A stretch of DNA of 56,420 bases. It comes from Myxococcota bacterium (GTDB lineage Bacteria; Myxococcota_A; UBA796). Shown here in pieces: positions 7,570-17,108 of this stretch. The DNA lies in assembly GCA_029251165.1 (NCBI GenBank), contig JAQXDW010000012.1:1-56420 (forward strand). The letters are read 5' to 3'. The notes below the pieces were generated by a model, which made no database searches, was not told the origin of the DNA, and saw only the letters and a list, made by a program, of their open reading frames with translations. The position numbers and the translations under genes were made by a program. The first letter of the stretch is position 1; every line of letters begins with the position of its first letter.

Positions 7570-10347
7570 TCAGCGAACGAGCCGGTACTCTGTGGCCTCG
7601 ATGTTGTGGAGGTTGAAGACCAGATCGAAGGATCCAGCAGCCGTGTTGTCGTAGGCCTGCCAGTAGTCGTTGCCCTCAACGGACTGATCAACGCGCTCCC
7701 AGCTGCCCTTGACCAGCTGCTCCAGCTTCCAGCCGTCCGGACGAGTCAGGCCATGGATGGTCACCGGGGTGTAGCCCAGTCCGCCGGTCAGAGAGAACTG
7801 CACGGCAGTCTCCCCGACGGCAGCCTCAAGCTCTACGGGCGAGGTTCGGGACAAGGAGCCCACCGTGGCGGTGACCTCGAGGTGGTTTCCTGTGGCCAAG
7901 GCCTGGAGCATGTCCGTGGTGTTGAAGCGATCGGAGGCCATCGCGGTGAGGTGATCGCTCTCGCCGTAGTAGGCGTCCTTGTCAGAAGGCGGCACCAAGT
8001 ACTCCACCGTGGCATGGACCACGCTGCCGGCGGGAACAACCGGGGAGCTTGCGTCATAGGGCACCCCCAGCTCGAAGGACATCTGGGAGTAGCCTATGTT
8101 GTAGGTCTGCATGATGTTGATGTGCGGCGTGGTCGTCTTGACCCCACCGATGGTGGCCTCGTAGTTGCGGATGACGAAGCCGATGTTGCCGAGGTTCTCG
8201 TACAGCGAGCCGGAGTCGTTGCGGTCGCTGGCATAGAGCATCACCCAGGGAGACTCTCCGGTCAGCGCGATGCCGCGATCAGACTCTGCAGCGTAGCCGG
8301 TGGTGGCGTGGCTGTTGATGTCTGCGTCGAAGAGCGTGCCGGTGGCGTCGCCGTAGGCGTAGCGGGTGAAGCCATTGTCACTGTAGCGATCGGCCGCCAC
8401 CTGGAAGAGCGCGAGGCGGTCATAGGTGACATCCTCCAGGAAGGTGTACTCCATGTGGTAGTAGACCCGAATCAGATCATCGGTACGCCCCAGCTGGGTT
8501 GTCAGCCGGGCCTCAATCTTTCCGTCTCGGCTGACCCCGGCGTAGGTGACGTTGGTCAGGTTGGGGCCGTTGTAGGCATAGTGGGTGCGCAGGCGACCGA
8601 GCTGGTGATCGATGAGCGAGGTGTAGCCCTCGGCAGGAGAGTAGACGAGGAAGTTGGCCCCGCCGACGTTGCCGGTCCAGCCCCACTCTCCGCTGGCGTC
8701 GACCTGGAAGGGACGAATATCATCGACCATCGAGCGGCTCAGGGTCAGGTCTGGATCATAGGTCACGCTCTCGCCAAAGGCTCCCAGCGAGGACTCATCC
8801 CACTGCTGATCTCCGTGAGTGGCGGTTCCCCATCCAATGAGGCTGAGCTGTGCATGAGCCGCAGCATAGGCATCGCCCCACTTAGAGTGGGCGAAGGTGT
8901 GCTCGAACTCATGGCTGCCCGGCTCCAGCTCCATGGTGCTGTAGAGGTGGTACCAGAACGGGCTCTCGTGCCAGTTCTTGGAGATCTGAACCGGGACCCC
9001 GGTCGGCTCACCGCTGGTGTCTCGCAGCATGGGGCTGCCGCCGACGATGTAGAACGCGGCGTTGTTGCCGCCGTCAAACACCAGCGGCACGGAGAGGGTC
9101 TCTGTGCTGTTGTTCTCGATGACCAGGCGGTGGCGGTTGTACCAGTTGTGGTTGTTGGGGTCAGTCCAGTCGGCAGACCCGGGCGCACCGACTGCAGAGA
9201 GATCGCGCAGCGAGATCAGGTAGACCCCGCGCTCTGGATCGAACTCCGCCGAGACAAGATCCTCGGCAGCCGAGCCATCCCGCATCTTCTGGGCATACTG
9301 AACCGTGACCTGATCGGCGGGGTTGAGCCAGACCGAGCGCTGGGTATCGGTCACCGCATGAGACGGAAGGGCAATGACCGAGAGCGACACCTGACTCAAG
9401 ACGTCACCGGACTGCGTGCTGGTGAAGGACAGGGCGCCGTCGGCGGCACGGCTGATGGTGCCGGAGAGTCCGTCCTGCTCTGGGATGATGAAGGACCATC
9501 CGTTGCCGTCGTCATCTGTGATCGACACTGCGCGGGTGCCGTCCAGCCAGTCCGTGTTGGCGTAGCGCGACACCGCATCGCCCGACAGCTCGATGTTCAC
9601 ATCCAGGTTCGAGAGCCCGTCGAGGTTGTCGACGCGGTGGGTGAGCACGAGGTGACGGGGCATCGACGCCACCTGCAGGCTGCCGCTGAGGCTGCTCCCG
9701 ATGTAGCCCACCTGAGGAATCTCAGTGCGCTGCATGAAGCGCCCCATGTCGATGATCTGAGAGGGGTTGGTGCTGCTGCCGTCGGGGTTGTAGAAGCCAT
9801 CGGCGACATGCGAGAAGCCATTGTTGGTGATGCTGTAGCTCAGGCTGGCCGTCGGCAGGTCAGTGATGAGGCTGTTGTCTTGCTGCAGGGCATCATCGAC
9901 CGCGATCTCTGCATCGATGATTCCAAAGTGGTCAAAGCTCCACGACGCGATGTCCAGCGCCAGGCCGTAGTAGCCCGTCTGGATGTACTGCATGTCGTCA
10001 TAGGAGCCCCAGTTGGTCCAGTGGTTGCCCGGCCAGAAGGCAAAGCCGTAGTCCCGGACACCCAGTCGCGATGGAATGCCCTCGACCGGCACGACACCCT
10101 TTCCGGTGTCGCCCGCCGTGTCTGCGGTGTCCTCGGGAGGCTGTGAGGTGTCAGCAGTGTCCTCGGGGGGCTTTGAGGTATCCACCGGAAGAGAGGTGTC
10201 CACCGGCGGCGTGGTCTCGCTGTCTTCGTCTTCGAGATGACACAGCCCATCTGCTCCCTCATAGGAGCCCTCTGGACAGTCTGCGGAGCAGGCCATCAGG
10301 GTCATCAAGAGTGAGGAGAGGCCGATAAGACGAGCCCGATCATGCAT
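7570..10347 (-). CDS. Large surface lipoprotein (925 aa), orphan, possibly carbohydrate-active
   Basis: ATG 10347 is preceded by GGAG. The leader ends in LLMTLMAC, a clear lipobox, followed by a short Cys-containing knot (CPEGSYEGADGLC) and a Thr/Asp/Pro linker with VDTS and PEDTADT repeats (residues 42-85). The remaining 830 residues form one or more beta-rich domains with many Trp, Tyr and Asn, including GFAFWPGNHW near residue 101 and PVQISKNWHESPFW in the middle. The composition resembles beta-sandwich polysaccharide-binding or polysaccharide-cleaving proteins, but I recognise no catalytic motif and name no family. The gene is monocistronic. A long open frame on the opposite strand is a codon-bias shadow. 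The lipoprotein call is firm; the role is unknown. Confidence 0.9.
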   Translation of the reverse strand: MHDRARLIGLSSLLMTLMACSADCPEGSYEGADGLCHLEDEDSETTPPVDTSLPVDTSKPPEDTADTSQPPEDTADTAGDTGKGVVPVEGIPSRLGVRDYGFAFWPGNHWTNWGSYDDMQYIQTGYYGLALDIASWSFDHFGIIDAEIAVDDALQQDNSLITDLPTASLSYSITNNGFSHVADGFYNPDGSSTNPSQIIDMGRFMQRTEIPQVGYIGSSLSGSLQVASMPRHLVLTHRVDNLDGLSNLDVNIELSGDAVSRYANTDWLDGTRAVSITDDDGNGWSFIIPEQDGLSGTISRAADGALSFTSTQSGDVLSQVSLSVIALPSHAVTDTQRSVWLNPADQVTVQYAQKMRDGSAAEDLVSAEFDPERGVYLISLRDLSAVGAPGSADWTDPNNHNWYNRHRLVIENNSTETLSVPLVFDGGNNAAFYIVGGSPMLRDTSGEPTGVPVQISKNWHESPFWYHLYSTMELEPGSHEFEHTFAHSKWGDAYAAAHAQLSLIGWGTATHGDQQWDESSLGAFGESVTYDPDLTLSRSMVDDIRPFQVDASGEWGWTGNVGGANFLVYSPAEGYTSLIDHQLGRLRTHYAYNGPNLTNVTYAGVSRDGKIEARLTTQLGRTDDLIRVYYHMEYTFLEDVTYDRLALFQVAADRYSDNGFTRYAYGDATGTLFDADINSHATTGYAAESDRGIALTGESPWVMLYASDRNDSGSLYENLGNIGFVIRNYEATIGGVKTTTPHINIMQTYNIGYSQMSFELGVPYDASSPVVPAGSVVHATVEYLVPPSDKDAYYGESDHLTAMASDRFNTTDMLQALATGNHLEVTATVGSLSRTSPVELEAAVGETAVQFSLTGGLGYTPVTIHGLTRPDGWKLEQLVKGSWERVDQSVEGNDYWQAYDNTAAGSFDLVFNLHNIEATEYRLVR

Positions 10348-10688
10348 TGATTACTCCGCTCTCGGGGTGAAGAGCCCCGGTCTATTGCCGCTGCTGAGCA
10401 CTGCACGGCTCCATGTGAGCCTCAGTATATGTGCATCCAGATCTATCCTCTCGACAATTGGTGTCAGTTTTTCCGTTGCTCAAACCAGCGCATCATTTAT
10501 CAGCATTAACCAGTAATAAAGAATCAAAAAACGCTAATCCTAACGTCACAATATGATGCACTCAGGCTCACGGGGGACACCGACAGGTCACGGAGGCGAC
10601 GCTGACACCTGAGCAGCGGTCGCCGATGGAATGAAGCCCCCTGGAGCCGCGGCTCCGCTGGACTCACAGCATCAAGGAGCCCCAGGTC
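10348..10688. other. Divergent promoter region, AT-rich core
   Basis: A 341-bp gap between divergent genes. The stretch 10440-10560 is AT-rich (around 40% G+C) and probably carries promoters for the minus-strand lipoprotein and perhaps the plus-strand gene. I see no repeats or clear operator. Confidence 0.5.
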
Positions 10689-11122
10689 ATGTTCGCTCTG
10701 TCTGCCGCTCTTGCCAGCTCTCAAGCCGCCTCGCGCAGGGTGCCGAGACCGCGCCCGTGGAGGCGACTCCAGGAGTCACCGCGAGCCTCATCAGCCCGAA
10801 GGAGAGCGCTGAGCATGCGGTCGGACAGGCCTTCGGGGTTGGGCTGTTGCTCCAGAACCAGACCGATGCTGTGGTGATCCAGCCCATCAATGCAGAGACC
10901 GTCCAGATGACAGCCACGCTCGCCGGCAGAGAGCCTGTGAGGGTACCGATTCAGTGGTCGGTGACCGAGGTCGCGCTCTCGCCTGGGATGCTGAGCGCCG
11001 CGCTCGGCTCCATCGGCCTCGATTCGACCGGGTCGTGGGTCCTCTCGCTGCCCGTCCTTCCCGTCTCAGCAGCCGAGGCTGGTGCGCCTGAGGTGTCTGA
11101 GGTCACGACCGTGGTGAAGTGA
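10689..11122 (+). pseudogene. Small exported protein with a frameshift after the signal peptide
   Basis: ATG 10689 has an excellent ribosome site (AAGGAG eight bases upstream) and encodes a signal-peptide-like start, MFALSAALASSQAAS. That frame then degenerates into Arg/Pro-rich sequence. From about 10735 the coding signal is in another frame, beginning AQGAETAPVEATPG and running to TGA at 11120-11122 as an orderly 125-residue domain with no recognised family. The simplest reading is a one-base loss near 10730-10740 that separates leader from mature protein. Alternatives are a base-calling error or a different start inside the second frame. The gene is convergent with the FG-GAP lipoprotein gene. 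Confidence 0.6.
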
Positions 11123-11202
11123 CACGGCCTGTGGGCGTGGCTGTCATCTGGACTGCCGCGTTCCCCTGGTCAGCCGGTCAGCCGGTCAGCACCGCCTCCA
11201 GC

Positions 11203-13611
11203 TCAGTACCCGCCGCCGAAGTAGACCTGGAACGAGCACTCCGTGTCGGGAAACAAGGACACCCCGATGTCATCGCCCATGTTTCCGTCGGCGTCTCCCA
11301 GGTAGTTGACGTGAGTCCCAAAGCCCTGGTCTTCGGTGGAGGAGTAGATGAGCGCGGTGTCTTTTGCCGACTGAACCGAGTCGGTGAGCAGGATGTCCGA
11401 GCGCGGATCCCCCTTGTCATCCCACCACTCCGTCAGGCCGCCGATGCCAAAGTACATGATGTAGACCGCGCCAGCATTCTCTTCGACCAGGCTGTGGCCT
11501 GGGGCACCGATCAGCAGGTCGTTGAAGCCATCGGAGTTGTGATCTCCGTCGATGGAGAGCGCCTGAAGTCCGTCTCCGGCCGCACCGACGATGCGAACCG
11601 CCTGGTTGGCGTTGAGTGAGGAGACATCGGAGATCGGCTCGTTGAGCTCAAACATGCCGCTGACCGCGTAGAACCCAGGCACAACGTAGACGACTCCAGC
11701 GCCATCCTCCTCACCGGGTGCAGAGATGGCGTACTCCTCATCGCCGTCGCCGTCGAGGTCTGAAAGGCCGACGATGTCTGCACCCGCGTCGGCGCCTTTC
11801 CCGCCCTTCCACTGGATGCCCGCGACCGAGATGAGGTTCTCATGTGCGGCCGTGGCTGGGATGTCTCGCCCGAAGACAACGAAGATCGTTCCGTCGGTGT
11901 CAGAGGCCGATGTGAGCAGCAGGTCGCTGTACCCGTCGCCGTCCACGTCGCTGGCTGCCATGGCAGTCCCAAGGTACTCATCCGACTCCAGCTTCCAGTG
12001 GTAGCTGTCGCTGATGGAGCTGCCGTAGCTCAGCATGTCCAGGTCATCCGAGCGCACCAGGTAGACATCGCCGCTGCCCGGCGCGGAGAACACCATGTCC
12101 GCCACGCCATCTCCAGTCATGTCCTCCGCGAGCAGGACCTCCGCGCCAAACTCAGACTCCTCTTCTGCGCCGACGAATGTCCAGATGCCGAAGCCGTTGT
12201 TGTCCTCTGGAACGTACTCTTCCTCAAAAGAGGTCGTGGTCAGCGTCAGCAGCGAGACCGGCTGCTCTTTGGTGTGTCCGCTGAACAGAAAGGCGGCACC
12301 GTATGCTTCGGAGAAGGTGTAAAGCTCCGGCGCGATGAGCGCGTCCTGTCCACCGATCAAGAAGTCTTCGACCCCGTCTCCGGTGAGGTCGAAATTCCCA
12401 TCGATGGTGGCGCCAAATTCGTTGCTCGTGTTGTAGTGGGTGTCGCAGCACCCCATCTTGAGGGCGTAGTCCTCCTCGCCCTCAATGTTGCCGGTAATGG
12501 GACCAAAAAAGAGCGCTGAGTCTGAATTGAAGCTGGTGATGTAGCTGTTGGACCGAAACGAGTTCGAGCCGATGACGAAGTCATCGTAGCCATCGCTGTT
12601 GAAGTCTCCGACACCCTTGATCTGTCGCGCAGCGCGCGAGAGGTTGGCGTTTGGATTGTCCCAGGTGATGTACGCGTCGTACCGCTCAGCGCTCACATCC
12701 CCCATGGGAAAGCAGCCAGAGGGCGAGCTTGGAGAGCAGTCTGAGTCCACGCCGTCGCCGCAGTAGTCTGGGCGGGTGGGGTGGATCTCTGCGTCAGCGT
12801 CGTTGCAGTCCTCCAGGCCGTCCTCTCGCGCCATGACGGTGCCCGAGGGCTCCTCACAGCCGAGGATGACATCGGTGCTGGATCCCCAGCCGTCGCCGTC
12901 TGCATCCACCCACCACTGGTATTCCAACAGCTCATCTTCGCTGGCCCAGATGATCAGCTCTCCGGTGTCGCTGTCTGATTCCCCAATCCCGTCGGTCACT
13001 GTGACCTCAATGGTGTGGCAGCCAGGCTCCAGATCGCTGGCAACAAACTCGACCAGACCGCTGAATTCCGGATGCTCTGGACCGCTGTACGGGAGACCGT
13101 CGAGGGTCCAGCTCAGCACCAGCGACTCGAGGTCTTCTTGCTCGTCAGTGATGAGCGCCTGGATGGTCTCAGGGGTCTTCAGCGAGAACGACGCGCCTTC
13201 GTCAGGGGGGTTGAGGAAGGTGACCGTCGGGACAACGTTGTCCGTGATGACCACGACGACCTCATCAGAGCCACTGTTTCCGGTCTCACCGATGGCCTTG
13301 AGGGTGAAGACGTGGGTGCCCGGGGTGAGGCTCTCCAGCGTGATCAGCTGAAGCTCAGAGTCGACGGACTCGCTGCGGGTGATGATGTCACCCTGCAGAT
13401 CCGAGCTGAGGACAAAGGTGGCATCTTCCAGGTCGCGACCGCATGGGTCGTTGACCATGGCTGAGAACGTGATGGCCTGCCCCTCCGAGAATTGGTCGTT
13501 ACCGGCAGGCTCGAAGAGGCCGACGTCAATGTTGCTCATACAGGGAACCAGACCGTTATCCGAGCACCCTGTGCTGAGGAAAAGGAGAACCAAAGACGGT
13601 GCTGTGGTCAT
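11203..13611 (-). CDS. FG-GAP/integrin-like repeat lipoprotein with MopE-type motif
   Basis: This 802-residue protein starts at ATG 13611 (AGGAAG upstream) with a lipobox LSTGC. N-terminal immunoglobulin-like segments (about residues 25-225) precede a MopE-type metal-binding stretch with EDCNDADAEIHP and YCGDGVDSDC (about 265-290). At least six FG-GAP-type units follow, each with a D-x-[DN]-x-D-G calcium loop (DFNSDGYDDFVIG, DLTGDGVEDFLIG, DMTGDGVADMVFS, DVDGDGYSDLLL, DLDGDGDEEYAIS, DHNSDGFNDLLIG). Such repeats fold as a beta-propeller like the integrin alpha head and usually mediate adhesion. The protein is most likely an outer-surface adhesin or calcium-stabilised scaffold. The gene stands alone. 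Confidence 0.92.
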   Translation of the reverse strand: MTTAPSLVLLFLSTGCSDNGLVPCMSNIDVGLFEPAGNDQFSEGQAITFSAMVNDPCGRDLEDATFVLSSDLQGDIITRSESVDSELQLITLESLTPGTHVFTLKAIGETGNSGSDEVVVVITDNVVPTVTFLNPPDEGASFSLKTPETIQALITDEQEDLESLVLSWTLDGLPYSGPEHPEFSGLVEFVASDLEPGCHTIEVTVTDGIGESDSDTGELIIWASEDELLEYQWWVDADGDGWGSSTDVILGCEEPSGTVMAREDGLEDCNDADAEIHPTRPDYCGDGVDSDCSPSSPSGCFPMGDVSAERYDAYITWDNPNANLSRAARQIKGVGDFNSDGYDDFVIGSNSFRSNSYITSFNSDSALFFGPITGNIEGEEDYALKMGCCDTHYNTSNEFGATIDGNFDLTGDGVEDFLIGGQDALIAPELYTFSEAYGAAFLFSGHTKEQPVSLLTLTTTSFEEEYVPEDNNGFGIWTFVGAEEESEFGAEVLLAEDMTGDGVADMVFSAPGSGDVYLVRSDDLDMLSYGSSISDSYHWKLESDEYLGTAMAASDVDGDGYSDLLLTSASDTDGTIFVVFGRDIPATAAHENLISVAGIQWKGGKGADAGADIVGLSDLDGDGDEEYAISAPGEEDGAGVVYVVPGFYAVSGMFELNEPISDVSSLNANQAVRIVGAAGDGLQALSIDGDHNSDGFNDLLIGAPGHSLVEENAGAVYIMYFGIGGLTEWWDDKGDPRSDILLTDSVQSAKDTALIYSSTEDQGFGTHVNYLGDADGNMGDDIGVSLFPDTECSFQVYFGGGY

Positions 13612-14127
13612 GAGAGGCTTCCTGTCGAGGATGAGAGCGCATCATATCAATTCGAGGGTTGCTCTCTCGATGTTTTACCCGCGCGCCTCTCCAGGGCAGG
13701 ACCATCCCCCAGGGAGCGGGCAGTGCCCGGTGACACCCCGCAGCAGCGCGATCCGGCACGAAGAATGGCGCTTCCCAGCTCAAGCGGGACTCAAGCGTAG
13801 ACGTGGACAGTTGTGTAATGCACTGGCTCTGCTGTCCGAGGCGTTGATGCTCTGGATGTGTGCCTGCAGCACAGGCTTATTGTGTCCTCACGGTGCCCGA
13901 GGAGCGGTCAGACACCAGGTGCTCGCGCGTTGGGGCTCGCCTGCTCCAGTGTTGCGCACCCGATGAGACAGCACGAGAGGAGCGTGCTGTCCCATCGGGT
14001 GCGCGCTCGGCAACGCTTGGGACCACTTGCTGCCGTCGTCCAGGGAGATCAGTGTGATCGACCACCGGACCCTCAGGTGGCCTGCTGGGAGCGGTCACCT
14101 CCCGCTGTCACGCACTGCTCAAGCTGG
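13612..14127. other. Non-coding gap with long hairpin
   Basis: This 516-bp gap follows a minus-strand gene (stop at 14128) and precedes the start of the FG-GAP gene. It contains the hairpin at 13954-14004. No convincing gene is seen. Confidence 0.5.
13954..14004. terminator. 22-bp stem-loop, likely terminator of the minus-strand lipoprotein gene
   Basis: Arms 13954-13975 and 13983-14004 pair over 22 bp with one mismatch around a 7-nt loop (AGAGGAG). It lies about 125 bp past the stop of the minus-strand gene at 14128. It has no T tract. The length is unusual for a simple terminator, so a protein-binding palindrome or RNA-processing site is also possible. Confidence 0.6.
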
Positions 14128-14868
14128 CTACTCGCAGTCGCCAGGATCGAGCGTCTCGATCTCAATCTTGAGCATCGGCCATGAGCAGTCCTGGCCGGAG
14201 TTCTGGACGTATCCGCCACCACCGTAGTCGGTCCAATTCTGAGCACAGTTCAGCTCAAAGTTTGAATATCCAACATTTGGATACCCCATATTGTCCCACT
14301 CCAGAGAGACGAAGTAGTCGGTAATTTCGTACCCCTCTTCTGGAGCCAGATCGCGGAGGTCAAAGTCCAGCCATGCGGAGACCTGATCGCGATCGTTGCC
14401 AGACCAGTCCGCATCTGCCGGGAGCAACAATTCTGACCACTCCAGCTCGTCCTTGCGGATGCGGATGGTCTGAGAGATCGGCTGCGCCTCCAGGGGGTTT
14501 CGGGCGGGGTGAAAGTGGACCGTCAGCGCGTTGGAGTCGTCGTAGCTGTCAAAGAACCACTTCGGATACATGACCAGAACCTGGACTGTGACCGGACGCC
14601 AGCTGACGCCACCGTCGAGGGTGCCCGGCTCCAGCTGGAGGGTGAGTCCGTCGCTCACCCGAGGCAGCCCGAAGGCATCCTGGAGCGCAGAGACCTCCTC
14701 GATGTCAAATGCAGTGCTGCTCTCCACACAGTCATCTTCCTCAAAGGGCTCATCGCCCATGGGAGCAGCCGTGTCGTCACCAGCGAAGGCATCTGGTGCC
14801 AGCTCACTGACGGTGTAGTCAGAGCAAGCAAGGCTCAGGGGAAGGAAGACAAGCGCAGTACATCGCAT
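14128..14868 (-). CDS. Lipoprotein of unknown function (246 aa)
   Basis: I choose ATG 14868, which has GGAG ten bases upstream and gives a compact lipoprotein leader, MRCTALVFLPLSLAC. The frame is open further upstream but that part has no signal-peptide character. The mature part begins with an Asp/Glu-rich linker and continues as a beta-rich domain of about 200 residues with Trp/Tyr-rich stretches and three spaced cysteines near the C-terminus. No family is recognised. It is followed by the long hairpin at 13954-14004. Confidence 0.8.
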   Translation of the reverse strand: MRCTALVFLPLSLACSDYTVSELAPDAFAGDDTAAPMGDEPFEEDDCVESSTAFDIEEVSALQDAFGLPRVSDGLTLQLEPGTLDGGVSWRPVTVQVLVMYPKWFFDSYDDSNALTVHFHPARNPLEAQPISQTIRIRKDELEWSELLLPADADWSGNDRDQVSAWLDFDLRDLAPEEGYEITDYFVSLEWDNMGYPNVGYSNFELNCAQNWTDYGGGGYVQNSGQDCSWPMLKIEIETLDPGDCE

Positions 14869-15111
14869 CGGAGGCTCCGGATTACAGGCAACGTACGAGA
14901 ACCGTCGCATCAAAAAAAGCGATTTGTTTTGTCATCCAGCATCAGATTATTTGAACAAGCCTATACTTCTTCATCGAGGACTAGAACAAGCCGCGCGCTT
15001 CATGCGATAGGCTCATCCAAAGTTCGCTCCTGGAGCCTCAATGCGCACCAAGCTGCTCATTGAGGCTGCGATAAATCCGGGGGCGTCGCTGAGCCCGCCG
15101 CTGATACAGGC

Positions 15112-15865
15112 GTGAAGGTCTACGACTTTCCTCGCGCACTGACGCCTGCTGACCTCACCGCAGCGGCTCTACAGGATGACCCACGAGCAGTGATGTTCCT
15201 CCATGAGCCGGTCACCGATCCACTGCTGGCGATGCAGTGGATGGCTGCCAACGCTGAGGTCTACAGCTACCTGCCTGGGTCCTTGCAGGAAGACGCCGCG
15301 GTGCAGGCACGCGCGCTCGAGCTGGGCCGAGGGCAAAGATCACCGATTCTGTCACCGCTCGGAGCGCACCACGCACCGGTCGCGCTGTATTCCAGCGACA
15401 CCACCAACGGCTACCTCTCCGAGAAGCGCCAGGCGCAGCACCGGTCGAACGTCATCTTGCCGATCATAGACGAGAAGACTGTGGACGGCGGGCGCTGGTA
15501 TCAGCTCGTGGCAGCCAGTGTCATGACCCGCGAGGAAGACCGAGAGGGCTTTCGACAACGTCTCCAATGTCGGCGATATCCGCTTTGAGGACTTCTCCTT
15601 CAGCAACGATGCCGGCCGGGTGCCAGCCTCCGAGACCACTCCTGGCGTGATCACACCGCGCTGCGGCGTGGGACTGTACACCTTCGAGAGTGTCGAGCAC
15701 GGCGACATGGGGGTCTACGTCAGCTTTGACGGCATCTGGTTCGATGACTTTGATTCTCCCAACTACGCCATTCTTGAGGCTGCCACGAGCGGGCTGCTCA
15801 CCGAGGGAGACCAGGTTCGCCTGCTCTGGTGTAATGGAAGCATCGAGTGGCTGCCGGCCTTCTGA
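15112..15865 (+). pseudogene. Frameshifted gene, DUF4116-like N-terminal half
   Basis: GTG 15112 opens a frame whose residues 13-75 (LTAAALQDDPRAVMFL, MAANAEVYSYLPGSLQEDAAV) resemble the short helical repeats of DUF4116 proteins. After MTREEDRE (about 15545) the sense jumps to the next frame, which reads AFDNVSNVGDIRFEDFSFSN and continues to TGA 15863-15865 as a well-formed C-terminal domain (VYVSFDGIWFDDFDSP). Together they would make a protein of about 250 residues. Either a real frameshift has inactivated the gene or one base is wrong. The two halves could still be expressed separately (GTG 15620), but no ribosome site supports that. Confidence 0.6.
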
Positions 15866-16259
15866 GTAGGGATTCGGCACCACAGCCGCGCCATGAGGCG
15901 TCTCATGCGTCTGCTTCAGCGGCCTTCGCTGAGGTCGGCTTTGGCAATGCTCCTTCACACCCACGACATCCTCTCACGAGAACGTCCCTGACTCGTTCAC
16001 CAGCCGTCTTCACCGCTCGTGCGCACCACGCTTTCGTGGTCCCGAGTCTTGAGTATGGCGTAAAAGCGCCACCTCCAGATGACCACACTGGCAGCCTGAG
16101 ACTGCTTACCGATGAATGCGCGTTGTGTCCTCTCAGTCCAATCTTCGTCCGTCACTCGGGACATCCGTGAGCGGGCCTCACGGACTACACGCACGATTCT
16201 TTGCACCGATTGCCCTCCTTTATTCAGAAGTCGAATGCGATTCTGGTCCATACTCAGGC
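15866..16259. other. Gap upstream of hydroxylase gene
   Basis: 394 bp with mixed composition. An 84-codon minus-strand frame (15997-16251) has an ATG only nine bases from the divergent hydroxylase start and no ribosome site, so I do not call it. The hydroxylase promoter should lie here. Confidence 0.4.
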
Positions 16260-17108
16260 ATGGATCGGCTCCGCTTTCGATACACCCGACCGCCGCTGAC
16301 GCAGGGGATCACCTCGCTGGCGCAGGTCGGGGTGGCGATCGCGATCGGCGCTCACCCTGCGGCGGGGGTGCTGTGGGCTGAAGTGGTCGCGCGTGTACCA
16401 GAATCGGTCCTGCTCATCGGTGTTCCGTGGCTGGTTCATCTGATGCTGTTCTGGTTGTTCTCACTGGCTTTTGGCTATGTCAACCGCTACAACGCCCCGG
16501 AGTTCATCGCCCGGTATCGAATTCAGTCGGGGCCGCCACGACGCCCCCCCATTCGGGTGGTCCTGCACAACCTTGCCGTCAACCAGCTCGTGCTCTCCCC
16601 GCTCCTGCTGGCGGGAATGTGGGGCCTGCTGCACCTGCGCGGCTGGACTCCTGAGGCCGAGCTGCCTGGCCTTCTCGCGCTGCTCATGGATCTGGCGGGG
16701 ATGTCTGTGGCCTCCATCCTCTGGTTCTATGTCAGCCACCGCTTCTTGCACCGGCCGTGGTGGATGAAGAACGTGCACCGGGTCCACCACGAGTTCCGAA
16801 CGTCTACCGCGATGGCGAGCGAGTACGCCCACCCTGTCGAGTTCATCTTCGGCAGCTTCGGGACCCTCAGCATCGGCGTCGTGCTGATGACCCCCTCGCT
16901 GCCGGCACTCTACCTGTATGCCGTCCTCGCCCTGACCACGGTCTTGGCTCACCACAGCGGCTATGCGCTGCCCTGGATGAGCTGGTCGGTCCACCACGAC
17001 TGGCACCACTTTCGCTTCAAGGAGTGCTTTGGAACCCTCGGCATACTCGATCGGGTGCTGGGAACCGACGCAGAGCTGAAGGCGCTCACGGACGGCGAGA
17101 CCGTGTAG
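16260..17108 (+). CDS. Fatty acid hydroxylase / sterol desaturase family membrane protein
   Basis: From ATG 16260 the protein has 282 residues, the usual length of the family. Several hydrophobic helices surround the three histidine boxes that bind the di-iron centre: HRFLH (160-164), HRVHH (173-177) and HHDWHH (245-250). Enzymes of this family hydroxylate or desaturate sterols, fatty acids or alkylglycerols in the membrane using O2. A longer frame extends 48 codons upstream but has no homology-like sequence. The ribosome site is weak for either choice. No sterol pathway genes are adjacent, so the substrate is open. A second member of the family lies at 48559-49506 but is not a close copy. 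Confidence 0.88.
   Translation: MDRLRFRYTRPPLTQGITSLAQVGVAIAIGAHPAAGVLWAEVVARVPESVLLIGVPWLVHLMLFWLFSLAFGYVNRYNAPEFIARYRIQSGPPRRPPIRVVLHNLAVNQLVLSPLLLAGMWGLLHLRGWTPEAELPGLLALLMDLAGMSVASILWFYVSHRFLHRPWWMKNVHRVHHEFRTSTAMASEYAHPVEFIFGSFGTLSIGVVLMTPSLPALYLYAVLALTTVLAHHSGYALPWMSWSVHHDWHHFRFKECFGTLGILDRVLGTDAELKALTDGETV

Noticed and set aside
7606..10146. 846-codon open frame on the plus strand
   Set aside because: It is fully antisense to the 925-residue lipoprotein gene. High third-position G+C keeps the mirror frame open; its composition (Val/Gly/His/Arg-rich) and lack of motifs or ribosome site mark it as a shadow.
15997..16251. 84-codon minus-strand frame before the hydroxylase gene
   Set aside because: Its ATG is only nine bases from the divergent hydroxylase start, there is no ribosome site, and third-position G+C is not raised as in real genes here.
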